A stretch of 43,009 nt of DNA. Source: an uncultured Coriobacteriaceae bacterium (GTDB lineage Bacteria > Actinomycetota > Coriobacteriia > Coriobacteriales > Atopobiaceae). The stretch lies in the NCBI GenBank assembly GCA_902803315.1, contig CADCPM010000054.1, positions 1-43,009 on the forward strand, in the 5' to 3' direction. Made by a program: the position numbers and the translations under genes. Under the pieces are notes generated by a model that saw only the letters and a list, made by a program, of their open reading frames with translations, made no database searches and was not told the DNA's origin. This document shows, piece after piece, positions 20,132-27,559 of the stretch (the stretch's first letter is position 1; each line of letters begins with the position of its first letter).

Positions 20132-20423
20132 CCCGAACAAACGGAAAAAGCGGGGCGAAATATTCCTCAAAACGACGTTTGTTCGGATTCCGTAAAGACG
20201 AAACCCGAACAAACGGAAAAATTGGGGGCGAAAACTCTCAGAAACGCCGTTTGTTCGGTTTTCCGGGTCCCGGAGCGAGGGTGGCAGGGGGCCAGAACCC
20301 GAACAAACGGAAAAATTGGGCCAAAAAATCTCGGAAACGACGTTTGTTCGGATTCCGGCAAGACGAAACCCGAACAAACGTCGTTTTGGCTCAAATAACG
20401 TCGGAAATTTCCGTTTGTTCGGG
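20132..20423. repeat. Array of four 55-bp hairpin units
   Basis: Units at 20132-20186, 20204-20258, 20298-20351 and 20369-20423 begin with CCCGAACAAACGGAAAAA and end with CGTTTGTTCGG, so the ends of each unit pair. The fourth unit is inverted. Start distances are 72, 94 and 71 bases. Spacers 1 and 3 are nearly identical 17-mers (ATTCCG..AAGACGAAA); spacer 2 is 39 bases and unrelated. Conservation is highest at the outer 12 bases. The array lies in the 808-base gap between the cyclase and VOC genes; the rest of that gap (19922-20131, 20424-20729) shows nothing I can name. Confidence 0.9.
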
Positions 20424-20729
20424 TCTTGGTCACGCTTACGTGCGTGGGCGCCCGACACAAAGAGGCTCGCTCGCAGGTCTAAAGATCCCTTTGTCTTGCC
20501 TGCCCTTCCTGTTTGTACATGCGACGGCAAGCGCTGCCAGGTAGTGTGTCCAAAACCACCACAGGGCGTGCGGGACCGGCTCCCTGACAATCGTATTTGG
20601 GAAGGGCGCGTTCCCAGCGCGGAGCCGCATGCGACACGGTGCGGGCTCGGCGTATCCGAACAGCCTGGTGGGGGTGTAAACTGGCCGAGAGCCTGCACCG
20701 AGGCGGGCAATTTCCAAAAGGGAGGCAGC

Positions 20730-21113
20730 ATGATTATCGAGCATGTGGCGCTGTGGGTACGCGACCTGGAGCGAGCGAGGCAATGGTGGGAGACCTACTT
20801 TGACGTGGCGGCTGGCGATGAGTACGTAAACGCCGCGGGATTCCATTCGTACTTCCTCACTTTCCCCGATGGCGGGGCCCGGTTGGAGCTCATGTACGAC
20901 GGCTCGCAGTCGGCCAATACCGAGGACCGACCACATGACGGCTATGGTCACGTGGCTGTTTCCGTGGGTTCGAAGGAGACAGTCGATGCGCTTACGGCTC
21001 GCCTTGTGGCCGACGGGTTTCGTTGCGTAAGTGGCCCTCGCACCACAGGGGACGGCTATTACGAGAGCTGCGTGCTCGACGCCGAGGGCAACCGCGTGGA
21101 AATTACCGTGTAG
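20730..21113 (+). CDS. VOC-family (glyoxalase-like) protein
   Basis: 127 residues, a full two-module vicinal oxygen chelate fold: MIIEHVALWVRDLERARQWW, FDVAAGDEY, LELMYD, YGHVAVSV and the final DAEGNRVEITV. His5, Glu53 (LELM), His94 and the late Glu124 are placed like the four metal ligands of glyoxalase I, so a metal site is likely. Lactoylglutathione lyase-like enzymes in this size range act on methylglyoxal adducts or have other isomerase roles; the substrate is not known. GGGAGG lies about five bases before the ATG. A longer open frame upstream reads through the hairpin array and is not used. Confidence 0.85.
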   Translation: MIIEHVALWVRDLERARQWWETYFDVAAGDEYVNAAGFHSYFLTFPDGGARLELMYDGSQSANTEDRPHDGYGHVAVSVGSKETVDALTARLVADGFRCVSGPRTTGDGYYESCVLDAEGNRVEITV

Positions 21114-21180
21114 GGCTAAGTCATACGGCTGGTTCTGTTATTGGCTCTTGGCCAAAGCCGGCAAAGTGAGGCCAGGCGCC

Positions 21181-21834
21181 TTAGAGCAGGTAGGTGTATA
21201 TGGCCCAAAAGTGGAAGAACGTGCCCAACAGGCAGAACATATGGAAGACGCTGTGCATGTAGCGGCGCTTCTTTCCTAGGCCATACAGTGCTGCGCCTAT
21301 GGAGTACGCCACGCCGCCAATTACAACGAGGACGGCACAACCGTATCCAACGTTTGCAATGAGTTGGGGGATGCCAAAAATGAACGACCAGCCGCACGCA
21401 AGGTGGCAAACAACCTGCACCTTGCTAAAGCGTTCGACGTCTATGGCGGCAAAAACGATGCCGATTACGGTAAAGAGCGCCACAACCCCAAACAGAGTCC
21501 ATCCCAAGGGACCGCCCACGCCCAAAAGGGAGGCGGGCACGTAGGTGCCAAATACGAGCATGTAGACGTTGCAGTGGTCGATTACGCGAAAGATTCTCTT
21601 GCTTGCCGCGTCTTTGGGCAGTGCGTGATAGATGCAGGATACGGTGTACAGGAAAACCATCGACACCCCAAAGACGATGGCGCAGACGGTTTGCAGGGGA
21701 CCATGCGCACGTACGATCATGAGCGGTAGCGCCGCAAAGCTCAGCAGAGCTCCGACTCCATGGGAGACGGAGTTAATAAGCTCTTCTTTTATGGTGTACT
21801 GCGGAATTGAAATGCGACTCATGACCTGCTCCAT
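21181..21834 (-). CDS. Hemolysin III family (PAQR-type) membrane protein
   Basis: 217 residues with seven helices, the normal size. Family motifs: EELINSVSHGVGALLS near the start, SCIYHAL, DHCNVYMLVFGTYVPASLL and the late HSVFHMFCLLGTFFHFWAIY, which supply the conserved Ser, Asp and three His of the PAQR zinc site. The name reflects an old haemolysis assay; the real role in bacteria is membrane lipid related and not settled. ATG 21834 follows GGGAG by eight bases. The gene is divergent from a DUF1836 gene with 79 bases between them. Confidence 0.9.
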   Translation of the reverse strand: MEQVMSRISIPQYTIKEELINSVSHGVGALLSFAALPLMIVRAHGPLQTVCAIVFGVSMVFLYTVSCIYHALPKDAASKRIFRVIDHCNVYMLVFGTYVPASLLGVGGPLGWTLFGVVALFTVIGIVFAAIDVERFSKVQVVCHLACGWSFIFGIPQLIANVGYGCAVLVVIGGVAYSIGAALYGLGKKRRYMHSVFHMFCLLGTFFHFWAIYTYLL

Positions 21835-21870
21835 CGTGCTCGCTCCCTTCCAAGAAACCGTTTCCATGGT

Positions 21871-21915
21871 TATAATGGTAGCAGAAATTACTGCATCTAG
21901 AGTCAAAAACTAGAT
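21871..21915 (+). promoter_or_regulatory. Promoter and operator-like dyads between hlyIII and DUF1836 gene
   Basis: TATAAT at 21871-21876 is a good -10 box for the plus strand, with TTCCAA 17 bases upstream as a weak -35. Downstream, GCAGAAATTACTGC (21881-21894) is a perfect dyad, and ATCTAG with CTAGAT (21895-21900 and 21910-21915) frames the start codon region. These positions would suit autorepression by the DUF1836 protein. Confidence 0.5.
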
Positions 21916-22420
21916 GAGAGAAGAACGAGAATTGGATGATTCCATGGAAGAGCTAACGCCGCGCACCTTGCCGCATTGGGATGAGCTTCCGGACTTCGAC
22001 CTCTATATGGATCAGGTCCTCTCGCTTATGGAGCGCTATCTTGGGCCGCCCATTGCCACGGGAGAGAAGGGCATCACGGCATCGATGGTGAACAACTACG
22101 TAAAGCTGGGATTGGTGCCGGCGCCTCATAAGAAGCGCTACGATCGCGAGCACTTGTCATGTCTGGTAATGGTATGTGCCCTCAAGACCGTACTGCCGCT
22201 CGCTGCCATCCAAAGGATTCTTGCGGATGGGGCGCAGGAAGATCCCGCAGTGCGCTACGACCGCTTTTGCGAGCAGTTCGAGGCGGCGGAACGTGACGCC
22301 TTGCGTGGGCTTGCGCGGGAAGGGGAGCCAAGCAGTCCTCAGGCGATTGCGGTTGCAACGGCATTGGGCGCGCAGGCCCAACGCAATGTTGCCCTTAGAT
22401 GCTGCGCGGACCTACAATAG
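21914..22420 (+). CDS. DUF1836 protein, MerR-like DNA-binding regulator
   Basis: 168 residues. GITASMVNNYVKLGLVPAPHKKRYDREHLSCLVMV is the DUF1836 core, which looks like a MerR-type winged helix, followed by LPLAAIQRIL. In Firmicutes DUF1836 genes often sit beside hemolysin III genes, as here, so it is probably the local regulator. ATG 21914 has no ribosome site and sits inside a dyad; ATG 21944 has a purine-rich stretch upstream and is an alternative start (158 residues). Confidence 0.8.
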   Translation: MREERELDDSMEELTPRTLPHWDELPDFDLYMDQVLSLMERYLGPPIATGEKGITASMVNNYVKLGLVPAPHKKRYDREHLSCLVMVCALKTVLPLAAIQRILADGAQEDPAVRYDRFCEQFEAAERDALRGLAREGEPSSPQAIAVATALGAQAQRNVALRCCADLQ

Positions 22421-22455
22421 GCCCCTACGATTCGCCGTAATGGACGGGGGAATGA

Positions 22456-23223
22456 ATGGGCGTCGGTGCGCATGCAGGTCATGAGGCTGCGGCTTTGGAC
22501 TCCCTGGCACCAGAGCGGTATCGCATATTGAGCGGCAGCGTGCTCAAGCTCATTGCCGTCGCGACCATGCTGGTGGACCACGTAACCAAATACGTGCTCG
22601 TAAGGTTTCCGACATTCGGCACGCCGCTTTATTACGTGGGAAAGACTGGCGTGAGCTGGGTTGTGGTCGGTGAGTCAGTTGGCAGGCTGGCATTCCCGAT
22701 TTTTTCGTTTTTGCTGGTGGAGGGGTTTGTCCATACGCATGATCGCTGGCGATATGGGCGCAACCTTGCTCTGTTTGCGCTCATATCGGAGGTCCCGTTT
22801 GACCTTTTGCACACGCTTACGCCGCTCGACCCCACCTACCAAAACGTGTTCGTGACGTTGTTCGTAAGCTATGCTGCGCTCTGCGCGTACGAGAAGTTCG
22901 TGGATCGTCCCGCTCTTCGAGCCGCGTGCGTTTTGGGCTTGGCGCTTGCGTCTATGGGTTTGGCCTGCGATTACGGACCGCGTGGGTTTGCGCTCGTGTT
23001 CGTGTTCTACGTGCTTCGCTCCAACGCGCTTGCCCATACCGCGGTGGGCAGCTGCATCATGCTGTCTACCTGGCGTTCGGCCCTCGCGTTTGTGCCCATA
23101 AACCTCTATAACGGCAAGCGTGGTTTCGTGCAGGGGTCGGTGCTCAAGTTTGCGTTCTATGCGTTCTATCCCGTGCATCTGCTGGTTCTTTGGCAAATGG
23201 AGCTGCAGTTGATAGGTGCGTAG
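22456..23223 (+). CDS. TraX-family membrane protein
   Basis: 255 residues with about seven to eight helices. LSGSVLKLIAVATMLVDHVTKY is the conserved TraX opening and GRLAFPIFSFLLVEGFVHTHDRWRYGRNL the second family block; KFAFYAFYPVHLLVLW ends it. TraX N-acetylates F-pilin, but chromosomal copies in Gram-positive bacteria have no known substrate and are thought to be membrane acyltransferases. GGGGGA lies before the ATG. No pilus genes are nearby. It starts 35 bases after the DUF1836 gene and may be read from the same promoter. Confidence 0.85.
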   Translation: MGVGAHAGHEAAALDSLAPERYRILSGSVLKLIAVATMLVDHVTKYVLVRFPTFGTPLYYVGKTGVSWVVVGESVGRLAFPIFSFLLVEGFVHTHDRWRYGRNLALFALISEVPFDLLHTLTPLDPTYQNVFVTLFVSYAALCAYEKFVDRPALRAACVLGLALASMGLACDYGPRGFALVFVFYVLRSNALAHTAVGSCIMLSTWRSALAFVPINLYNGKRGFVQGSVLKFAFYAFYPVHLLVLWQMELQLIGA

Positions 23224-23252
23224 TGGCTATGACGGGGGTGGCGCGTCGTGGC

Positions 23253-23338
23253 TTGCTGGCTTCGCGAACGGCGCGGGGCCGGTTCCGCCGATTTGCTGGG
23301 ATCGCGAACGGCCCCTCACCGTTCGCGATCCCAGCAAA
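23253..23338. repeat. Palindrome with 20-bp arms plus a diverged extra arm
   Basis: 23292-23311 and 23319-23338 are perfect inverted copies (TTTGCTGGGATCGCGAACGG) around a 7-base loop. A related copy of the left arm (TTGCTGGCTTCGCGAACGG) sits at 23253-23271 in direct orientation. There is no T-run. It follows the TraX gene by about 30 bases. Confidence 0.8.
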
Positions 23339-23454
23339 CGCGACTCGCCATCCAACCGCTCGCATGCCCTTTTCTACGTGGTAGCGTGGTGGTCCTCTGT
23401 TTAGGACGTGGCAAGAAATGCGCAGATAAAAAAGACATAGCCAAACGTATGGAG

Positions 23455-23628
23455 GAAACGTGAACGCACAGATGAGCTGGGACCGTTGGCGCTCAGGAAC
23501 GTAGTACTAAGCAGATGACGAAATCAAACGTCACCTTCCTTCCTTTCCTTTGCGCGTGGCCAGACGCGCATCTGCCCCAGGGCAGCAAACCAGGCCGTCG
23601 GGAACTTCCTTCCGCCCGACGGCTTTTT
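23455..23628 (+). ncRNA. Possible small RNA with CU-rich motifs
   Basis: No gene is seen in 23224-23702, yet a strong terminator ends at 23628. Before it are a CU-rich run CCTTCCTTCCTTTCC (23534-23548) and two hairpins (GCGCGT/ACGCGC at 23551-23568; CTGCC/GGCAG at 23572-23585). The terminator loop repeats CTTCCTTCC. Such exposed CU runs are typical of small RNAs that pair with ribosome sites. The 5' end is a guess. It could also be only the terminator of the TraX transcript. Confidence 0.3.
23594..23628 (+). terminator. Rho-independent terminator
   Basis: A 9-bp stem GCCGTCGGG/CCCGACGGC with a 12-base loop is followed directly by TTTTT. On the minus strand the stem is not followed by a T-run, so it works for plus-strand transcripts: TraX read-through or a small RNA. 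Confidence 0.8.
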
Positions 23629-23702
23629 GCTGTGCTTTAGAAAGCGGAAGAATCTATTTTGTGGAACAGGAGGCTCGCAGGCTCGCAGGCTCGCCTTCCC
23701 CG

Positions 23703-23975
23703 CTATTCCATGGGAGCCACCTTGGCCTCCACGAACCAGCGGCCGCGATAGTCGTCGTAGAAGAGGTAGGTGGCCTGGCCGCCCACGCGCACGGTGTAGC
23801 GTATGCCCGTGCCACCCGTTTTGAGGCTGTGTGCCTGCCTGCGGTCGAGGACCTTGTCTATGTGGTAGCGCACCCCAGTGTCCCACACGACCGTAAGTGG
23901 GGTAACAACCCCATCCGCCGACGTGTCCGAGATAACCTCCACGTACTTCTTTTGTCTTCCGGCGACGTCCTTCAT
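23703..23975 (-). CDS. Small conserved protein linked to dinB
   Basis: 90 residues. The sequence VEVISDTSADGVVTPLTVVWDTGVRY...GIRYTVRVGGQATYLFYDD...RWFVEAKV is beta-rich and resembles an uncharacterised family that I recall next to dinB in other anaerobes; no catalytic motif is visible. It begins 11 bases after the dinB stop and should share its SOS-controlled transcript. GGAGGTT lies just before the ATG. A role with the polymerase in damage tolerance is inferred from position only. Confidence 0.75.
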   Translation of the reverse strand: MKDVAGRQKKYVEVISDTSADGVVTPLTVVWDTGVRYHIDKVLDRRQAHSLKTGGTGIRYTVRVGGQATYLFYDDYRGRWFVEAKVAPME

Positions 23976-23986
23976 GGGAACCTCCT

Positions 23987-25264
23987 CTACGCGAAGTAGC
24001 TTACGGGGTGAACTACGTTGTCTCGTTCGGGGTCAAGACCTGCGAGGCGGCTGTCGGAAAGCTCCGACAGCCTGCGTACGGCATGGTTGCCAAAGCGCGC
24101 GCGAAGCGCGTCCGTGGTACGGTCTAAGTCGAGCGCGCGCTGCCTCCTCTCCTCGTTGCCAAAAAGGTCCAGCTGCATGTACGTGCTGGCGGGCGTGAGG
24201 TTTGAGGTGTGGACGCCCACAGAGCGCAGCTTTTCTCCGTGTGCAAAGTCCCAGTCGTCGCAAAGAAGGCGTGCCGCCGTGGAGCAGATCTCGCCCGTAA
24301 GTTGGGTGGGACGCTCAAGCGTGGTTTGTCGCGAGCGAGAGGCGAGGGTGGAGAAGTCGCGGCCCCAGGCGCACACCGTACGGGCGGCAAGGCCCTGCGC
24401 GCGAAGCCGTTGGGCCACGCTTTCGCCCATAAGCCAAATCACCTGCCTGGCCGTAACCGCGTCTTCCACATCGAAGGGCGTGGTTATGCCGTTGCCGACT
24501 CCCTTTACCTCGTGCACGATATCGCCCGCTCCCGGCTCGAACACGCGCACCGGCGCATTGTCGTGCCCGCGTGCAAAGCACTGCACGACCGTGCCCATCT
24601 TCCCCAGGCTGCGTCGGATGGCGTATTCATCCGCGCACGCAAGCTGGCCTATGGTAAAGATTCCCAGGCCATGGAGCTTTCGCTCGGTGGCTGGCCCCAC
24701 ATACAGAAGGTCGCGCACGGGCGAGGGCCATACGATTTCGTACATGTTGTGGGGGGTAACGACGGTAAGGCCGTCGGGCTTTTGGTAGTCGCTGCCAAAC
24801 TTGGCGAAGATCTTGTTCCAGCTTACGCCCACGCTTACGGGGCATCCGAGCTCTGCCGGCATGCGCTCGCTTATCTCGCGAGCCACAAGCAGGGCGTCTC
24901 CGCCGGCAAGGTGCACGCTGTTGGTAACGTCGAGCCATGCCTCGTCCAGGCCAAAGGGCTCCACCAGATCGGTGTACTGGTTGTATATTTGGCGGGCCTT
25001 GCGGCTGTAGCTCGCATAGAGGCCGTAGCGTGGCGGCACCACAATGGCGTCGGGACACGCGCGGCGCGCCTGCCAGAGCGTCATGGCGGTTTTTACGCCG
25101 CGTCGCTTTGCGGGGTAGCTTGCGGTGAGCACGATGCCGTGACGACTCTCCTCATTGCCACCCACAATAACGGGCTTCCCGCGCAACTCCGGTCGCTCCG
25201 CCATCTCCACGCTCGCGTAGAAGCAATTCATGTCCACGTGCAAAATCGTGCGCTCTGCGTCCAC
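23987..25264 (-). CDS. dinB: DNA polymerase IV (Y-family)
   Basis: 425 residues. The catalytic carboxylates are Asp11 (HVDMNCFYASVE) and Asp107-Glu108 (GLDEAWLDVT); the usual SIDEAYLD is GLDEAWLD here. The steric-gate Tyr/Phe of CFYASVE is present. Finger, palm, thumb (GIFTIGQLACADEYAIRRSLG) and little-finger regions are complete. A C-terminal QLDLFG is a clamp-binding motif. The enzyme copies damaged DNA with low fidelity. A LexA-type box lies 20 bases upstream, so SOS induction is likely. Confidence 0.95.
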   Translation of the reverse strand: MDAERTILHVDMNCFYASVEMAERPELRGKPVIVGGNEESRHGIVLTASYPAKRRGVKTAMTLWQARRACPDAIVVPPRYGLYASYSRKARQIYNQYTDLVEPFGLDEAWLDVTNSVHLAGGDALLVAREISERMPAELGCPVSVGVSWNKIFAKFGSDYQKPDGLTVVTPHNMYEIVWPSPVRDLLYVGPATERKLHGLGIFTIGQLACADEYAIRRSLGKMGTVVQCFARGHDNAPVRVFEPGAGDIVHEVKGVGNGITTPFDVEDAVTARQVIWLMGESVAQRLRAQGLAARTVCAWGRDFSTLASRSRQTTLERPTQLTGEICSTAARLLCDDWDFAHGEKLRSVGVHTSNLTPASTYMQLDLFGNEERRQRALDLDRTTDALRARFGNHAVRRLSELSDSRLAGLDPERDNVVHPVSYFA

Positions 25265-25283
25265 GACCCGTGCTCCCTTCGTA

Positions 25284-25297
25284 CGAACCTGTGTTCG
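25284..25297 (-). promoter_or_regulatory. LexA box upstream of dinB
   Basis: CGAACCTGTGTTCG is a CGAAC-N4-GTTCG palindrome, the Gram-positive/actinobacterial LexA (Cheo box) form, 19 bases before the dinB start. One base deviates from the strict CGAACRNRYGTTCG consensus. No other such site was seen in the window. Confidence 0.8.
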
Positions 25298-25385
25298 CTT
25301 CTAGTATGCCACGTCCCGTGGACACAAACCGCGCATGAGTTTGTCTACGACGCAAACGCGCTGGTGCGTCAAATAAGAAGCATAG

Positions 25386-25446
25386 TTTGTTCGGTTTTGC
25401 GCGGTGCATCGCCAAAACCGTGCGTAAGGGGGCTGTCCCCTTTGCA
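25386..25446. repeat. Two small hairpins upstream of xpt and dinB
   Basis: CGGTTTTG/CAAAACCG (25392-25420) and TGCGTAAGGGG/CCCCTTTGCA (25421-25446) lie back to back. The second resembles the hairpin at 11265. Just before them TTTGTTCGG matches the end of the 55-bp units at 20132-20423 and may be a relic half-unit. The remainder of 25447-25570 holds only the xpt promoter region, without a recognisable riboswitch. Confidence 0.55.
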
Positions 25447-25570
25447 CCTCCGCTCGCATACTAAATGCGATATTCTGCCTATTTTGTATTGCATTTCCGT
25501 ATCGAGAGGTTTTTTTAGCAAACGAATCGCTCCGACGGTGCTATCCTATAGATACTCAATGTCCATCAGA

Positions 25571-25594
25571 CTCTATGTTCGCTCTATTGTTCGG
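25571..25594 (+). promoter_or_regulatory. Tandem PurBox-like sites before xpt
   Basis: CTCTATGTTCG is followed directly by CTCTATTGTTCGG; on the other strand the second reads CCGAACAATA, which fits the PurR half-site of Firmicutes. The copies are direct, not inverted as in Bacillus, so the link to a PurR-like regulator is tentative. They lie 24 bases before the xpt start. Confidence 0.35.
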
Positions 25595-25617
25595 CGCAAT
25601 GAGGAGAGTTTTTCTTT

Positions 25618-26190
25618 ATGAAGCAGATGGAAGAGAAGATTCTCAAAGAGGGGCAGGTGCTCCCAGGGGACATTCTGAAGGTCGGCAGTTTCCTTAACCA
25701 AAACATCGACACACAGCTTCTTGCCCAGATGGGCGAGGAGGTCACGCGTCTGTATGCAGACGAAAAGGTGACCAAGATCCTCACCATCGAGGCGAGCGGC
25801 ATTGCCATTGCTGCGGCCGTTGGCCTTGCCATGGGCGTGCCGGTGCTCTTCGCCAAGAAGCATCGCACGAGCAACGTGGATGGCGACGTGTACATAACCA
25901 AAGTGCATTCGTTCACCCACGGCGAGGACTATAACGTGGTGGTGAGTCGCGATTACTTGTCTGCGGACGATCGCGTGCTGCTCGTGGACGATTTTTTGGC
26001 CAAGGGCGCCGCGCTCTACGGGCTGGTGGAGCTCTGCGACGAGGCGGGAGCCACTGTTGTTGGTGCTGCCATTGCCATTGAGAAGTGCTTTACTGGCGCT
26101 GGCGATCGGTTGCGCTCCGAAGGGTTGCGCATAGAGTCGCTGGCAGCCATAGAGTCGATGTCGGAAGACGAGATCGTCTTTCGCTCGTAA
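25618..26190 (+). CDS. xpt: Xanthine phosphoribosyltransferase
   Basis: 190 residues, full length. Converts xanthine and PRPP to XMP in purine salvage. MKQMEEKILKEGQVLPGDILKVGSFLNQNID is the typical opening, and VLLVDDFLAKGAAL is the PRPP-binding loop. GAGGAG precedes the ATG by about ten bases. It is the first gene of a run with a BMP-type nucleoside ABC transporter, which links uptake to salvage. No purine riboswitch is seen upstream. Confidence 0.95.
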   Translation: MKQMEEKILKEGQVLPGDILKVGSFLNQNIDTQLLAQMGEEVTRLYADEKVTKILTIEASGIAIAAAVGLAMGVPVLFAKKHRTSNVDGDVYITKVHSFTHGEDYNVVVSRDYLSADDRVLLVDDFLAKGAALYGLVELCDEAGATVVGAAIAIEKCFTGAGDRLRSEGLRIESLAAIESMSEDEIVFRS

Positions 26191-26236
26191 AATGTGTATT
26201 GCGGACGCATGGGGCGTCCCAAACGGAAGGAAGAGT

Positions 26237-27490
26237 ATGAAGAAACTCAATAAACTCATGATGAACCGTCGTCAGGCTCTTGGCGCTGCGTTCGGTAGCG
26301 CAGCCGCGCTCTCGCTTGCCGCATGCGGTGGCGGAAGCGGCTCTTCGTCCGCCGCGAATGGTGGCGGCGAGTCTGGTGCCATCAAGGTCGGTCTCATCTG
26401 CCTTCACGACGAGAACTCCACCTACGACAACAACTTCATCAAGGGCTTCAAGGAGGCCTGCGAAAAGCAGGGCATTACCGATAGCCTCGTAAAGACGAAC
26501 ATTCCCGAGAGCAACGCCTGCTACGACGCCGCGGCCGAGCTCGTGGACGCCGGCTGCAAGCTCATCTTTGCCGACTCCTTTGGCCATGAGGACTACATGA
26601 TCCAGGCCGCTAAGGAGTTCCCGCAGGTCCAGTTCTGCCATGCCACGGGCACCAAGGCACACACCGAGAAGCTCGCAAACTATCACAACGCCTTTGCCTC
26701 CATCTACGAGGGCCGCTTCCTCGCTGGCGTCGCTGCCGGCCTCAAGCTCAAGGAGATGATCGACGAGGGCAAGATCACCACCGACAAGGCGAAGATGGGC
26801 TATGTGGGCGCCTACACCTATGCAGAGGTTATTAGTGGCTACACCTCCTTCTACCTGGGTGCCAAGAGCATCGTGCCCGAGGTCACCATGGACGTTACCT
26901 TCACCGGCTCCTGGTACGATCAGGCGCTCGAGCAGGAGGGCGCGAAGAAGCTCATCGACGGCGGCTGCGTGCTCGTCTCGCAGCATGCCGACTCCATGGG
27001 TGCCCCGCAGCAGTGCGAGAACTCCAAGGTTCCCAACGTCTCATACAACGGCAGCACCGTAGACTCTTGCCCCAACACCTTCATCGTTTCGTCGCGCATC
27101 GACTGGGCACCGTATTACGTCGATGCCATTGGTGCCGTTGTCGCAGGCAAGGAGATCGACACCGACTACACCGGCACCCTTACCACCGGCTCCGTTGCCC
27201 TTACCGAGCTCAACGACAAGGTCGCCGCCAAGGGTACCGCCGAGAAGATCGAGCAGGTCAGGGCCGACCTCGAGGCCGGCAAGGTGCACGTGTTCGACAC
27301 CTCGACCTTCACGGTAGGCGGCAAGAAGGTGGATACCTACAAGGCCGACGTGGACTCCGACGAGAAGATGGAAGGCGACACCGAGGTTATTAAGGACGGT
27401 TACTTCCACGAGTCCGAGTTCCGCTCCGCGCCGTACTTCGATCTGCAGATCGACGGCATCAACCTGCTCGACACCAACTTCGGCAGCTAA
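26237..27490 (+). CDS. BMP-family substrate-binding lipoprotein (nucleoside ABC transporter)
   Basis: 417 residues. The signal has a twin-Arg-like MNRRQALGAAFG stretch and the lipobox SLAACGGG, then a Gly/Ser linker. The mature part is a PnrA/Med-like (BMP) binding domain: IKVGLICLHDENSTYDNNFIKGFKEAC, KLIFADSFGHEDY, NYHNAFASIYEGRFLAGVAAGL, GYVGAYTYAEVISGYTSFYLGAKS. Such proteins bind purine nucleosides. ATG 26237 has GGAAGGAAG upstream. It is followed by a strong hairpin and then by the ATPase and permease genes. Confidence 0.92.
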   Translation: MKKLNKLMMNRRQALGAAFGSAAALSLAACGGGSGSSSAANGGGESGAIKVGLICLHDENSTYDNNFIKGFKEACEKQGITDSLVKTNIPESNACYDAAAELVDAGCKLIFADSFGHEDYMIQAAKEFPQVQFCHATGTKAHTEKLANYHNAFASIYEGRFLAGVAAGLKLKEMIDEGKITTDKAKMGYVGAYTYAEVISGYTSFYLGAKSIVPEVTMDVTFTGSWYDQALEQEGAKKLIDGGCVLVSQHADSMGAPQQCENSKVPNVSYNGSTVDSCPNTFIVSSRIDWAPYYVDAIGAVVAGKEIDTDYTGTLTTGSVALTELNDKVAAKGTAEKIEQVRADLEAGKVHVFDTSTFTVGGKKVDTYKADVDSDEKMEGDTEVIKDGYFHESEFRSAPYFDLQIDGINLLDTNFGS

Positions 27491-27507
27491 ATGCCGGCAT
27501 AGCCCAT

Positions 27508-27541
27508 AAAGACGGTTCCGGTTCGCCGGGGCCGTCTTTTT
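27508..27541 (+). terminator. Terminator between binding-protein and ATPase genes
   Basis: AAAGACGG...CCGG, a TTCG tetraloop and CCGG.GCCGTCTTTTT form a strong stem with a T-run 18 bases after the stop. It sits inside the transporter operon, so partial read-through would give more binding protein than ATPase and permease. Confidence 0.85.
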
Positions 27542-27559
27542 CGTTTCCTTATTTGATGG

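Noticed and set aside
20132..20423. CRISPR array
   Set aside because: Units are 55-bp palindromes, two spacers are nearly identical, one unit is inverted and no cas gene is present.
20424..20729. Structured RNA (SRP, tmRNA, RNase P or riboswitch) before the VOC gene
   Set aside because: None of the conserved cores of these RNAs could be found; the region is GC-rich without clear signals.
25440..25617. Purine riboswitch before xpt
   Set aside because: The conserved loops of the purine aptamer (such as the TATAATC and CCGACTA-type ends) are not present.
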